From Endocalyx cinctus (lineage: Eukaryota; Ascomycota; Sordariomycetes; Amphisphaeriales; Apiosporaceae): DNA of 64,000 bases. Shown piece after piece: positions 36,885 through 47,750 of the stretch. The number at the start of each line of letters is the position of its first letter. The first letter of the stretch is position 1. The notes under the pieces were generated by a model. That model was not told the origin of the DNA and did not search any database. It worked only from the letters and a program-made list of their open reading frames with translations. Location of the stretch: assembly GCA_001600455.1 (NCBI GenBank), contig BCKC01000010.1, positions 564,144 to 628,143 of the forward strand, given 5' to 3'. A program made the translations under genes and the position numbers.

Positions 36885-38340
36885 ATGTCTGGGATCCACG
36901 TAGGCATTATCGGCGGTGGGATAACGGGCGTAATCCTCGCCCTCGGGCTCCAAAAGCGCGGCGTGAAGTACACCTTGTACGAGCGGGCATCCGCCTTCGT
37001 CGAGATCGGGGCCGGGATCGGGTTCAGTCCCAACTCGGAGCGCGCCCTAGGCGTCGTCGATCCGGAGGTTTATCGGTTGTACAAGCAGATCGCCTCGTCC
37101 AACGACGACGTCGAGTATTTCACCTGGGTCGAGGGCCACGAAACGAACGAGATCATGGCCCGCCTGCTCATCGGCGTGGACGCTTTCCAGGGAGGGAGAC
37201 GCTCGGATTTTCTGGAGTCTTGGTCGAGTTTGATACCCGAGGGGAGAGCAAAGTTCAAGAAGGAGATAGATTCTATTCACGAGAGGGGTGATGGAAAGGT
37301 AGACTTGTTGTTTAAAGATGGGAGTACGGATGAAGTCGATATCGGTAAATCATTATCCCGCAACTCATTTGAACATGTTCCTGTAATGTCATGAAATCAT
37401 TAACTAACGAGGTTGATAACTTTCGGGAATAAAAGTCATCGGCTGCGACGGAATTCGTTCGCGCGTGCGTCAAATCCTTCTAGGCGAGGACAACCCCGCC
37501 TCCTACGCGCGGTACTCTCACAAGTTCTGTTTCCGGACTTTAGTCCCCATGGACAAAGCCGAAGCCGCGCTAGGCAAAGAGCGGACGATCCGGCGCTACA
37601 TGTACAACGGACCGGACGCGCACGCCATCATCTACCCGGTCGCGGCCGGCCAGCTCCTCAACTTGCTCTTAGTCATCTCGGACCCGAACCCGTGGGAGGC
37701 CGAAGGCGGGAAGCATACCTCCCGGGGACGCAAGAGCGAGGCCGTCCGAGCCTACGCCGACTGGCACCCGCACGTCAAGGCGCTGGTCGACCTACTTCCG
37801 GAAGACGAAGGGAAGACGGACGGAAGCTTGGATAAGTGGGCCATCTTCGACATGTTCGAGTACCCGGCGCCGTACTACGCTAGGGGACGCGTCGCCGTCG
37901 CGGGCGACGCCGCGCACGCTTCCGGCCCGCATTTGGGCGCCGGAGCCGGGTTCGGGATCGAAGACGCGCTGGTTTTGGCCTGCATACTCGAGGCCGCGGA
38001 CGAGAGAGCGTCGTCGTCGTCGTCGGGGGCAACGAGCGGCGGTGGCAACGGTAGTTTCGATGCCCGAAGAAGGACGAAGATCTGCGAGGACGCCCTGGAG
38101 GCTTATAATAACGTGCGGTACGAGCGCGCGGGCTGGTTGCCGGGGGCGTCGCGCGAGGCGTGCGCCTTGTTTCAGTGGCAGGATGAGAAAGTCGGTAGCG
38201 ATCCGGTCAAGTTCGAGCAGGAGGCGTATCATCTGTACCACACCATCTGGGATAACGATATTGATGAGATGGTGCGTGGGGCGGTGAAAGAGTTTCGTGT
38301 CGTTTCAGCGGAGGAAAACACATCGAGGTCGAGCTTGTGA
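36885..38340 (+). CDS. FAD-dependent monooxygenase (salicylate hydroxylase-like)
   Basis: Two exons (36885-37344 and 37436-38340) join with one leftover G plus TC, giving 454 residues. The start HVGIIGGGITGVILALGL carries the FAD-binding GxGxxG (residues 10-15), with Glu34 at the end of the second strand. Splicing restores VIGCDGIRSRVR, the DG motif that binds both FAD and NAD(P)H. The third motif GDAAHASGPHLGAGAGFGIEDA, with G310-D311, contacts the FAD ribityl chain. This is the class A flavoprotein monooxygenase fold found in salicylate 1-hydroxylase and similar ring-hydroxylating enzymes. It probably acts on an aromatic acid in the cytosol. A Ser/Gly-rich insert (ASSSSSGATSGGGNG) near residue 345 is unusual. 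No membrane anchor is seen. Confidence 0.92.
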
Positions 38341-39146
38341 TGAGGGGAACTCGCGTCTACATGTAAGATAGGCTGGACACTGAAGGAAAAAAAAAAGGTT
38401 GCGAATTGGTTTTTTTTTGGGTGTGTTTATAGTGAGTATGTACAACAATCAGTTCTTGTAATTTGCGATACTACATAATATCGCCACAGGTATGTATGTT
38501 TCTCAGGACCTGCCAACATGGAGGTACGTAAAAATTCTAATTTTCCGATATAGATCCGAAACGAACCATATGCCGTGTTACTCAAATTCAACATCATATA
38601 TCCTGGTATTACTTATTTTCTCCCTTTGATTTTCTCTTTCAGTCTGTTCCACCGAGTGGAACATTCTGCTGAGCAACTCAAAATGGCCGAAGAAAAACGC
38701 CGTCGTCTTACCCAAGCATTCTAGAACATTGTTTGTCATGCATCGTATAAGAGAAGTTTTTTCTTTTCTCTTCTCGTCTTCGTCCTTGGTTTCACGCCCG
38801 ACAAATGTACGCCATCGAGCCTGGCTTGTATATTATTCACCTAATATAAATTTTGATGTCGTGCCAGGGGTTGCAATGTGTCGCAGACTAGCATGAAGCG
38901 TTTGTTCCACCACTTTGGTGTAGATGGGATTCGTGTTATCCCATGGCATGCTTATATTGGCTGCAGTATCGAGATCGCTATCTGAAGCGGTATGGTGCGA
39001 TCTAATGCGAGGGACCCTCGATGGCACACCGTCGATGTGTTGTCATGTTATTCTTTCATAGGGTGCCTCTAGCTACACATATGAGACGAGAGTCATGAGG
39101 CGTATTACCCAAACACGATAAAAATTTCAAAATAATTTCCAGTCAT
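38341..39146. other. Gene-free spacer between convergent genes
   Basis: The 3' regions of the monooxygenase and the rhodopsin-domain gene, which face each other. AT-rich, no coding signal. Confidence 0.45.
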
Positions 39147-40202
39147 TCAAGGATCAGGGACGTGTCGATTGAAAGCGCTTGAATCCTTGACATAGTGCGA
39201 ATGTGGCGCAGGCGCTGTTTCTTCGTCAAAAACTAGGTCTGCCGGTGGAATGGGGGCCAAAAAGTCCAGCTCCATCGTCGGCGGTCGTACCGTTTCATCG
39301 TCCATCTTCGTCCAACCGTCCCTATCGAGCTGCGAAGGACGTTGGTTGGTGGTATCGAGAGTGTCGGGATAAGTGAGTGGACTCGGCCGACTCGTCCTCT
39401 GGCGACAGACGACGCGGAGAGAGCCGTAGACGGTCGGGGCGTTGGCTACGAACGTAGACACGAACATCTGAACCGACGCCCATAGACTCCTCGTCGTCTG
39501 GGACGAGTCTTTGCCGAAAACGAGAATGAGGCGCAGTATGGTAATGACGATGCAGAAGGTGCCTAGCGCGAATAGGGTGTAGATGCGCACGTGCTGAGAG
39601 AAAGTCCGCTTCGTCAGGACGACTATCGGAAACGCGATGACCAGAAGCATCAAGTCGATGATGATATTGCTCACGCCTTGAATAAGAAGCTGGCTGTAGG
39701 CATGGATACACTGGCCGGGATCAGGATTCGTCTGCCAATATAACGTGATCGGACGACATTCCAGAAAGGTAGATAAGACGACGGCAACAAAGGTGAGCAC
39801 GACGGTAACCCAAGTGACCTTGATCGCTATATTGGCTATTCCAGACGTGATCCTCGAATAGAACAGCAAGAGGATGCAGCATTGCAGCCATAGGACGGCA
39901 GTGAACAGTACGCGGGAAACCAGGACCAGTATACTTCCGACCATGATCCTGTACGGATCCGTCACCTGAGAATACTGCGGGTCATGTAGGACCTGATTCG
40001 CAGTTCCAAGCTCGAGGTAGAAGTGATTCGTTAGCACGCGGGCGATTATCACCGGTACGGAGAGAATGACGAGCGAGAAGCTCAGATCGTATGATTCACG
40101 ACGCCATCGGGAAATGGCTAGCCGAACGCTAAGGATGGATAGTGACAGTGCCGCGGATGCGTAGGCTACATTTTGGGCCTCTTCCGACGCAGACGCAGAC
40201 AT
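39147..40202 (-). CDS. Fungal rhodopsin-domain (Pth11-related) seven-helix membrane protein
   Basis: A single exon of 351 residues starts at ATG 40202. Seven hydrophobic segments are visible, beginning near residues 10-30, 42-60 and 90-125 and continuing to about 270, with CRPITLYW and TNPDPGQCIHAYSQLLIQGVSNIIIDLMLLVIAFPIVVL typical of the fungal rhodopsin-fold family. The cytosolic tail of about 90 residues is polar with proline and acidic residues. The Pth11 extracellular CFEM domain is absent, so this is the shorter form widespread in Pezizomycotina. These proteins are predicted plasma-membrane receptors or sensors; ligands are unknown. No retinal-binding lysine was identified. Role in this locus is unproven. 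Confidence 0.85.
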   Translation of the reverse strand: MSASASEEAQNVAYASAALSLSILSVRLAISRWRRESYDLSFSLVILSVPVIIARVLTNHFYLELGTANQVLHDPQYSQVTDPYRIMVGSILVLVSRVLFTAVLWLQCCILLLFYSRITSGIANIAIKVTWVTVVLTFVAVVLSTFLECRPITLYWQTNPDPGQCIHAYSQLLIQGVSNIIIDLMLLVIAFPIVVLTKRTFSQHVRIYTLFALGTFCIVITILRLILVFGKDSSQTTRSLWASVQMFVSTFVANAPTVYGSLRVVCRQRTSRPSPLTYPDTLDTTNQRPSQLDRDGWTKMDDETVRPPTMELDFLAPIPPADLVFDEETAPAPHSHYVKDSSAFNRHVPDP

Positions 40203-41985
40203 AACGAAGAAAAAGAAAGAGAATGGAGAGAGCTAGCTATACGCAGCTCGATACTTGCGACATGATTGCGATTTACGCCGATGCTATCATGCGGGAATGA
40301 GAAGATGTTGATTGACGTAAGAAAATGAGATGCGGGAACAAGTGGTAAAGAAGTTGGCAGAAAAAAATATGGAGCTAGAAATGGAATTATTTACAATAGT
40401 TCCCCATACCGTCGTCGGTAATATTGATTAAGTACTAAACTAGGGTTCCCCAGGTATACGTGTAGGCCAAGAGAAGGAAGAGGGTCTTGATGATTCTTAT
40501 TTATTTCTCTGGGATGGGACACGAACTAACAATTGGGTCCGAGCGAAGAAATTCGTATCGGAAATAACGTAGAAAAGGTTACGATTATATGATTGACCTT
40601 TATTTTCGCCAACTTAAGAATAGGAGCACAGTCAGACGGTCATCGAATATTTTTTCTCTCTCTTTTCTTGTTTGCCCTACACTATTCGTAATACAAAAGG
40701 ATCACATAATATTGGGTAGACGTTTTACGCTGACCGAAAGGCAAACAGGTTGTCAGCCTGTCTCACTATCATACCATGTCACCATATCATATCATTCCAT
40801 TCCCAGTGGGTTGGATTATTCCCCTATTCGGAGTCAAAACTGGATTTAGCTGGATTTATCTTTTATTCTTATTTTAAAAATAACCTGATTGGAAATTGCA
40901 TTGAATTATCGTAGTTCTTACACTATATATATATACGCTACAATGTTTTTAAGCACTCCGTACCGAATATAATTTTACTTGACCCCACGCACCGCCCCAG
41001 CAGCCCAATATCGCGACCGGTGGAGTTGAAAATATCTCTGGGAATTGCTAAGTGGACACCTGCGGGTAATACGTAACGGATAGTCTTGGTACTCACTCCT
41101 AACGTAAGATTTGGCAAAAGACGGTGGGAAGACCCTTGGAAAGAGGCCAAAAACCTACCGAATACAAATACGTTGCACTACGATATAAAATAACTTCTCC
41201 CTGTCTGCCAAGATATCTGACATGTCATGTCACCGTTTGGCGCAAGGTGACGTTAATCACGGCCTGTCAGTTCGTTTCATTTCATGTCGTGCTTGTATAA
41301 CCAACTCAACGTTGAACAACTGTATTATTGGTCGCATTCGCATTAGGTACAACAGTGTATTGGCGGATGATTTTGCGCTCTTCCCCGAATATGACCTTTT
41401 CGCACCTCATTTACATTAAAATCATAGTTTCATGCATTCCAAAACACACATCTATAAATAAGCATGTGCAATCGAATGAGATAAAGCAACGTGTAAATGT
41501 AGAATCCAATTATTCGCGATGCCAAACTTGTATATATACACAAGACTGAGCTAATTCGAACATATTATTAGGTGCTGGTTTTCTCTACTGTACATCACCA
41601 CAATCATACTTGAATATAATAATGGACTTAATTAACCTGCAGGAACACTTTTGCGATAGAATACCTTATTATGCAAGCCTCACTTATTGAATGGCAAAGC
41701 TCTGGAATGACAAATGATCATCAACTTACGGTGATCAGGTCACAATGTTTCTTTTAACCCAGTAATTACTGCAAGCCTCAAGTTTCCCCCGTCTTTACCG
41801 ACGTGGGGTAATTAAGGTGTCAATATACTAATGTAATGACGTTTCAAAGAGCTCAATTCATTCATCTATTCCACTGCGCAAGACAGCCACCGCGTAGTAA
41901 TATGTCAAGCATCAACCAGGTATTCCGATCGATTTATTCTCAGAATTCTTAATTGATTTTTTTTTTTTTTTTTTTTTTTTTTACT
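40203..41985. other. Gene-free AT-rich spacer
   Basis: Divergent promoter region between the rhodopsin-domain and cupin genes, about 1.8 kb. It contains a TATA repeat near 40923-40935 and a T-run of about 25 at 41957-41982 immediately before the cupin ATG. Small open frames show no recognisable sequence. Confidence 0.45.
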
Positions 41986-42531
41986 ATGATCACACCAAAC
42001 CCTCTTTCGAGTATTGAAGTCGACGCGCATCTGATAGCAGCACATAAACTTGTACCTAACACAAGCATCCAAAAGAAGCCGTTGCTTCACTATCACCGCG
42101 CCTTTCCGTCATCCATTACCGCCTCCGTCATCGAGGCCCACCTGTCCAGCGTCGGCGTCGTGGAGCCGCAATGGCGCTTCACCATGTACAGCACCACGCA
42201 TTTCCACTCGACCACGCACGAGGTGCTATGCATCAGCCGGGGTAAGGCTCGACTCCTATTCGGGGGCGAAGGTAATCCCACCGGGGTCGAGAAGCTAGTC
42301 GAGAGGGGCGACGTCGTCATCGTGCCGGCCGGGGTGGGCCACAGACTCCTAGAGGATCTCTCGGAAGACGAGGAGTTCCAGATGGTCGGAAGTTATCCTA
42401 AAGGTTATACCTGGGATATGTGTTACGGAAAGCGAGCCGAGGAGGATAAAGTGCGGACCATGCAGAAATTGCCGTGGTTTACTAAGGATCCTATCTACGG
42501 GGCAGAAGGTCCGGTATTACAATGCAAGTAA
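41986..42531 (+). CDS. YjlB-type cupin protein
   Basis: A single exon encodes 181 residues from ATG 41986, directly after a long T-run; an in-frame extension upstream would only add Phe residues. Cupin motif 1 is HFHSTTHEVLCISRGKARLLFG, with metal-ligand candidates H72, H74 and E79. Motif 2 is GDVVIVPAGVGHRLLED, with H119. The PLLHYHRAF segment near residue 32 and HFHSTTHE match the YjlB subgroup of cupins found in bacteria and fungi. Such proteins are small, cytosolic and of unknown enzymatic role. The sequence fits a single cupin barrel. Its position beside the oxidoreductase neighbourhood could mean a related metabolic function, but this is inference. Confidence 0.85.
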   Translation: MITPNPLSSIEVDAHLIAAHKLVPNTSIQKKPLLHYHRAFPSSITASVIEAHLSSVGVVEPQWRFTMYSTTHFHSTTHEVLCISRGKARLLFGGEGNPTGVEKLVERGDVVIVPAGVGHRLLEDLSEDEEFQMVGSYPKGYTWDMCYGKRAEEDKVRTMQKLPWFTKDPIYGAEGPVLQCK

Positions 42532-44080
42532 ATGTTTTGACTATGACTACGCGTATGCTATGTACATCTTAATAAGGTTGGGTACGGAGTTGCTATTTTT
42601 ACTTCTCCGATTAGCGGTCTGAATATGTGCGAACGATTGATCATCGCTGTCTGGCTTTTTAGAAAAAAAAAAAAAAGTTCCTAATGAAACACTTACTACG
42701 GCCAACTGTCGAGATGCACGGCGGTGGGGACAAAATCCAGGGCCGGGATGTTACGGGAACATCCGCCGAACCTTCGCTGCATCTCGACGTGCATCAAATG
42801 ACGATATTTAGAATACTACTCCCTTCGAGGTAGTATAAATATCATCAATCGGTTAGCCACAGGGCATCCCGGTCGATTATGCACATTTCCTTGTCTCCGT
42901 TTTCGGATACCTAGTCCTGTCCCTCGTTGCATAATCACAACGTGGTACCTCTTTCGGAGAGCATGGGATGCTATGCCACCTAAATGTTCTGTACTTAGCC
43001 GATTCAGGGGACTTTTCATAAAAGCGGCAGATATACAATTTGTGCACAAATCGAGTTCCATCTCTTTCATATGGATGTATCATACACACACCACCATTGT
43101 TTCGAATGGTCGCACGGGATAAGATTAATCAGTGGTTTTATCAATATGTATATGTTTCTAGGAAGCACAAGATTGCTTCATAAGATTGAATGGGTGGATA
43201 TTAGATTAGATTATTGTATCTGAATCACGTACAGGCTTTACAATAGCTACATTACTTTCAACAAGTGTAATGAAATTACATTTTAGATTGTATAATATTC
43301 TCTCAAGCCGTAGAAGAAGCATCGTATAAACTACGAAAAATTACCGATGCCCAACACTCTGAGAATTTGGCGTGGGAGGGTTCTCTAATACGACACTGGG
43401 AAGCAGCTCATACGCCGATATTCAAAATTATAGGTTAGAGTCTTTTGAAAAGTGCTGATTAGAACATCAATGAGCAGCCAATTATGACTAATTCAAAAAT
43501 ATTACTCTTGTTCAACACAAGTTACTCTATAATACCAGCCATTCGTCAACTTCTACTCATAATAGATGATACTTAGTCTTACCTTGTACTGAAGCTTTCA
43601 TGGTTTAAATTTTATCAACTATAGTATATCTTGATAACCACCTAGATAGATACGAAGCCATGGTGATGACAATATATGTCGTAATTTGATCTTGTTGAAA
43701 TCAAGTAATCAAAGCCTATTTCGAATTAAATTTGATAGTAGGCATTGGCATATACTAACCGAAACCTCCTATTTCTGTTAGTATTAGGTACCTTGGGCAA
43801 TGTAAATATCCATCTGATACCTTCAAAGTCTAGCGAAGAACTATAAAGGAGTAGTGTATTTAGTTCTTTGAACAACTTTCCCTTGTTCTATGAAAGTTCG
43901 TGTTCATACGAATTATTGTATATTTGGACAGATCTTTGTCCTCGAGCATCTCATTCACAGAGTGACAATGGCAGCGCAATCTCATCTTTAGTATTTTAGT
44001 GATACATTCGTCATGCACCCCCGTTTCGATATGTATGGTGATTCATACAGTCCAGAGATATCATCCAAGCCACCTACTAA
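42532..44080. other. Gene-free spacer containing a nested stem-loop
   Basis: No gene. An inverted repeat GTCGAGATGCA (42708-42718) / TGCATCTCGAC (42778-42788) encloses a smaller hairpin GGATGTT (42746-42752) / AACATCC (42758-42764) with a 5-nt loop, set in a GC-rich patch. The remainder to 44080 is AT-rich. Confidence 0.5.
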
Positions 44081-44335
44081 ATGTTTTCGAGTTGTTTCAG
44101 TATATTTAAAGTAATGCTTCAGTCTTTACGTCCGAAATGCTGCTGTCAATGCAGGGCTAAGGGCCCAGGCCGGCTGTCTATCTGTAAAGGCGATGCTGTG
44201 GGGAAGCTCGATCCCCAACATTCTCTTTGCGATCTATGTTATTACGAAGTAAGCCGGGTCAACAGCGTGAGGAAGAACCCAACTTGTCAATACCCTCCGA
44301 ATATTAAGGAAAGAATCAAGAGGATAGCAAAATGA
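44081..44335 (+). CDS. Small Cys-rich protein, hypothetical
   Basis: An open frame of 84 codons begins at ATG 44081. It encodes KCCCQCRAK, then SICKG, then HSLCDLCYYE, i.e. a cluster of cysteines in a CxC...C...CxxC pattern resembling a small zinc-binding module. The first about 12 residues could be an intron-affected N-terminus, since a GTATAT donor and a CAG acceptor occur within 44101-44123. It resembles the 53-residue ORF about 0.5 kb downstream in cysteine layout. No annotated family is recognised. Being short, it may be spurious. Confidence 0.35.
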   Translation: MFSSCFSIFKVMLQSLRPKCCCQCRAKGPGRLSICKGDAVGKLDPQHSLCDLCYYEVSRVNSVRKNPTCQYPPNIKERIKRIAK

Positions 44336-44818
44336 GGCGGGTAGACCGCTCATTTGGAAGGACGGGTTACCCAATGACAAGTTGTTATTTGGTATTTGAA
44401 TTGTCGGTATTCACTCGATGTTAAATAGCACATTCACATAGTTAATCAATTCTCTTTTTTCTAGGCGAGGGCTCTTCTTTACAAGAACAAACTCAGCCAA
44501 TCTGCACTTATGATCATTGGTTTTAGAACAATACATCTTCTTTCACTTAATTTTGCCCCATTGGGTGTATACAAAATATCTATATTAATAAGTCGATGGT
44601 CCTTTTCTTTTCCCCTTTTTTTTTTTTTTTGCTCTTTCAGTACATTAAACAACCATTAAGAACCACTGCGATTTACGAATTCTTCTTACCACCACAACCA
44701 AAGCCAATTCGAGCAATCTAATCCACCACCGTCGTTAAATTATACATAATTAATTACTCTGAAGAGTAACGCCAGAAATAAACAACAACTTCTCAAGATC
44801 GGCATCCCTAAATCGACA
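44336..44818. other. Spacer between two small Cys-rich ORFs
   Basis: About 480 bp, AT-rich, with a T-run near 44617-44630. No gene is seen. Confidence 0.4.
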
Positions 44819-44980
44819 ATGTGTGAGCTTATCATCACTTACCGATGCGGCTGTAAGCCATACCGCCGTTCTCTTCCCTGCGACAAAAAGGGATGTAAAA
44901 AAACCCAGATATTGGCTCAGGGTAACTGCGAATCCTGCCAGAGAGAGAAAGATGAGCTGGAGCTGAGTCGATATTCTTAA
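44819..44980 (+). CDS. Tiny Cys-rich protein, 53 residues, hypothetical
   Basis: ATG 44819 to TAA 44980 encodes 53 residues with seven cysteines (C2, C10, C12, C21, C26, C37, C40) in an order YRCGCK...LPCDKKGC...NCESCQREKDE. The CGC motif followed by a CxxC pair is seen in a group of very small fungal proteins of unknown function that look like zinc ribbons. No signal peptide is visible, so an intracellular location is likelier. The leader upstream is A/T-rich. The frame is compositionally protein-like (basic and cysteine-rich with a charged C-terminus), which argues against chance, but no homology search was possible. Confidence 0.45.
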   Translation: MCELIITYRCGCKPYRRSLPCDKKGCKKTQILAQGNCESCQREKDELELSRYS

Positions 44981-46534
44981 TAAGAGTTTACGGGCTGTAT
45001 TTTAGTCAACATTTCTCTTTTGTCCACCATAGATTTCATGCTTTAATATAAATAGAGTATAATTACACAATAGTTCTAGTTGAATTTTACTTTCGCGTAA
45101 ATATGATTATATAACTTATGTGACATCTAATTCTGCTCCTATGATATATTCCCTCTCAAGACGAAGGCAGTGTAGTATAGTGGAAAGTATCAGGTAGGTA
45201 TGCTGTACCGAAATGTTGATGAAGGCATTCGCTTGAAATTACCATGAGAAAACCTAAAGTCTATGTAGAACACTATGAGTATTACCTCCATGTAGTCATA
45301 TAATGCTAGACTTTGATGTTATCTGTGGTTGTCGACAGTCGCATAATGTATAAGCAAGTCATCACCCGAACTATCGGCTTATGCCGCTCCTTCGTGGTCA
45401 TGCCCTTGAGAGAATCCTCTGGTTCATATCGACCATTCATTCGTATGAGACATGTCAGCCTTTGTTTACTGTACACTAATCGAGTTTCATGTTTCCTACT
45501 CTCTCTGAAGCAAGGAATATCGCTGCATCTCAATAACTAAGTTACGATATAACAACTCAACTCAAGCTAACAATAGCATCTTAGCAATGATTATTCCCCT
45601 GTTTAGGTATTGATCTCTCGAGATGCCCGGTGTATCCGCCTGATAATACCGTTGTTGGTCATCATAAGTTCATATTACATTCGCTTTTGGGGTCAGCGCA
45701 ACGTCGAGTTCATATTTTGCTCCCTGTTATCTGTAAGACCCTTCAATTTGCCCACTCACACAGCAGGACAGAAATCCTGTAGGAATCAAGTGTGCAAATA
45801 CTTTTTTTAAAGGGTATAAGCAAGTACGCCACAATTCAAGATTTTTACAATCACGAGCTTATATAAATATATATATTTCGACGATCTAGCGCGGCGGTTA
45901 TGACAATCGAAAATGTCTTACCGTAAAAGGAGGGGGGAACCACTCAGTGGGGATCACCAAATCCGCAAATGAGCCCCCCAGGCACCACCAAATTAAAACA
46001 GCGAATCATTTCCCCGAAAAGCCTTATAAAGTTATGTTATGTCACATCCCACATGTGCGCAGCGCATCTCATTCGCCAACTGGTCGGTGATAACCGTGGA
46101 TGCATAAAGAGAGGCTCAATCCACTCGCGACAATGCGATTGCTTGTCACATCGAAAAGACGAAGGATGCTGTGAGATTGCTGACCCATTCCAAGACCTTG
46201 TGATGCACGTCACAAAATAACTACCTACTGCAATGTTAACTTCTTAAGTAAAGTTACGTGTTGATCTTATTATTGGATCGAAGCGCAAATGCGAGTTCGT
46301 GGATCAGACGTATATAAAGATGGTGATGACCCAGGAATTAAGATTCAAAGACACGCATTCTTCCGTAGAGATTGTGCATTCATTTTCATCTCAATTGATA
46401 TCACCAAGCCATACTGTCTCTCCATGAGATACCCTCTCTTGAAAGATTCGCGACAAGATATACCTTCCCCTCTTCACAATATTGCATCCCCTTTATAGTA
46501 CCAAAAACCGGGACGACCCACTAGTTAATAAAGG
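44981..46534. other. Gene-free spacer
   Basis: AT-rich; contains a tRNA-like A-box fragment (TGTAGTATAGTGG, 45171-45183) not followed by a T arm. A TATATAAAG word at 46311-46319 is a candidate TATA box for the secreted protein gene downstream. No coding region is supported. Confidence 0.45.
46311..46319 (+). promoter_or_regulatory. Candidate TATA box for the secreted Cys-rich protein gene
   Basis: TATATAAAG, about 215 nt upstream of the ATG at 46535, in an otherwise mixed sequence. Motif match only. Confidence 0.3.
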
Positions 46535-47005
46535 ATGCATCCCCCCACCACCCTCCTTCTCCACTTCCTATCCACCCTCTTCCTCTCCGCCAGCACGGCC
46601 TCGGCGCAAGATCAATGCTACGGCGACCCCACCATCGCGGGGTACTGCGACTCGATCACGTACGTGGACGTGACCTCGTCGCACCCGAACGCGCCCGCCG
46701 CCTCCGACTGCCAGGACACGTGCCGGGGGATCCGGTCGGACGCCGGGGACTGGTCCGTCGATTTCGAGACCTCCGACCCAGCCGATTACCGGGATAACCT
46801 GATCCTGTACCCGTGCGCGTTCTCGCTCGCGCGCGGGGACGGCGAGCCCGCCGCCTTTGAGTTCTCCCTGAATAATCAGGATATTCTAGATGTTTTGGAC
46901 GGCGCTATTGATCGGTTCGCCGATTTGCATGATGGTCATGTAGCTGCGGAGGGGACGATGGTGTGTCAGGGCCATTTGGTGAAGTGGTATATTCAGGAAG
47001 AGTAG
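46535..47005 (+). CDS. Secreted six-cysteine protein, function unknown
   Basis: A single exon of 156 residues starts at ATG 46535. The N-terminus (LLLHFLSTLFLSASTASA) is a clear signal peptide with probable cleavage after Ala24. The mature part is about 132 residues, acidic, with six cysteines (C28, C38, C59, C63, C94, C144) that could form three disulfides. Recognisable segments are CYGDPTIAGYCDSITY, DCQDTCRGIR and CQGHLVKWYI. This kind of small secreted protein is common among fungi that live with plants and is often treated as an effector candidate. No enzyme motif is seen, and I cannot name the family. GC content is much higher than in the flanks. Confidence 0.75.
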   Translation: MHPPTTLLLHFLSTLFLSASTASAQDQCYGDPTIAGYCDSITYVDVTSSHPNAPAASDCQDTCRGIRSDAGDWSVDFETSDPADYRDNLILYPCAFSLARGDGEPAAFEFSLNNQDILDVLDGAIDRFADLHDGHVAAEGTMVCQGHLVKWYIQEE

Positions 47006-47750
47006 GGGCAGGTATACCCCATTGGCCGGCTAAGGCGAGGGTGGTGACAGCGGAAAATGGAGTATGGGCGATTTATTGCTATTTAACTTCCGAGTTGGAA
47101 AAAATATTATTATTATGCGACTTATCGGTGTCCAAATCTGTATATCAGTGTTAGTATAGGAAATTAAAACAATTCCAGTAAGAAAACGATGATACAGTAT
47201 TAATTATAGATTCTAGGACCATCTAAGCACATCACGTTTTTCAAAATTTCATCAAAAACTAACGTCTTAAGGAATCGGTTAATTTTTTTCATTTTATATA
47301 TTTTCCCTTGCTATCTATTTATGACCTTTTCATGCTCAAACTAAACGGTCTATGTCTATGTCTATCGTCTATACATCAATGAAGGGGTGAAGGAGTGGAT
47401 CCATAATGTTGAACAGACGTTCGACTTTGTTTTTACCCGTAAGGAGCGAAGAAAAAATAAATATAAAAAAATAAATAAATGCAAGATGGCAAAGTCGTGC
47501 ACATGTCGGGGGGGCATCAATTCAGACGCGGCGCCGGGAAGAAAGAAGATAATCCTTGATCAAAAAAAACTGCAACAAGGGCGTTTTTTTAGGCGGAATC
47601 CTCTACTCGGACGTGCGCATCTCCTATCGACCAACACCGAATAGGTTTCTTTGATTTTTTTTTTTGTGGATTTTCTTTTGAAAAGGGGGGTTCCGAAAAA
47701 TTGGGGCAAATGGTATAAACTAAGCGAGCGAATAGCAAAGGGACTTTCAT
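47006..47750. other. Gene-free spacer between convergent genes
   Basis: 3' regions of the secreted protein gene (plus strand) and aldo-keto reductase gene (minus strand). Low complexity near 47455-47480. No gene is supported. Confidence 0.45.

Noticed and set aside
32385..42531. Secondary-metabolite gene cluster
   Set aside because: No polyketide synthase, NRPS, terpene synthase or prenyltransferase gene is present, so only a small metabolic neighbourhood is claimed.
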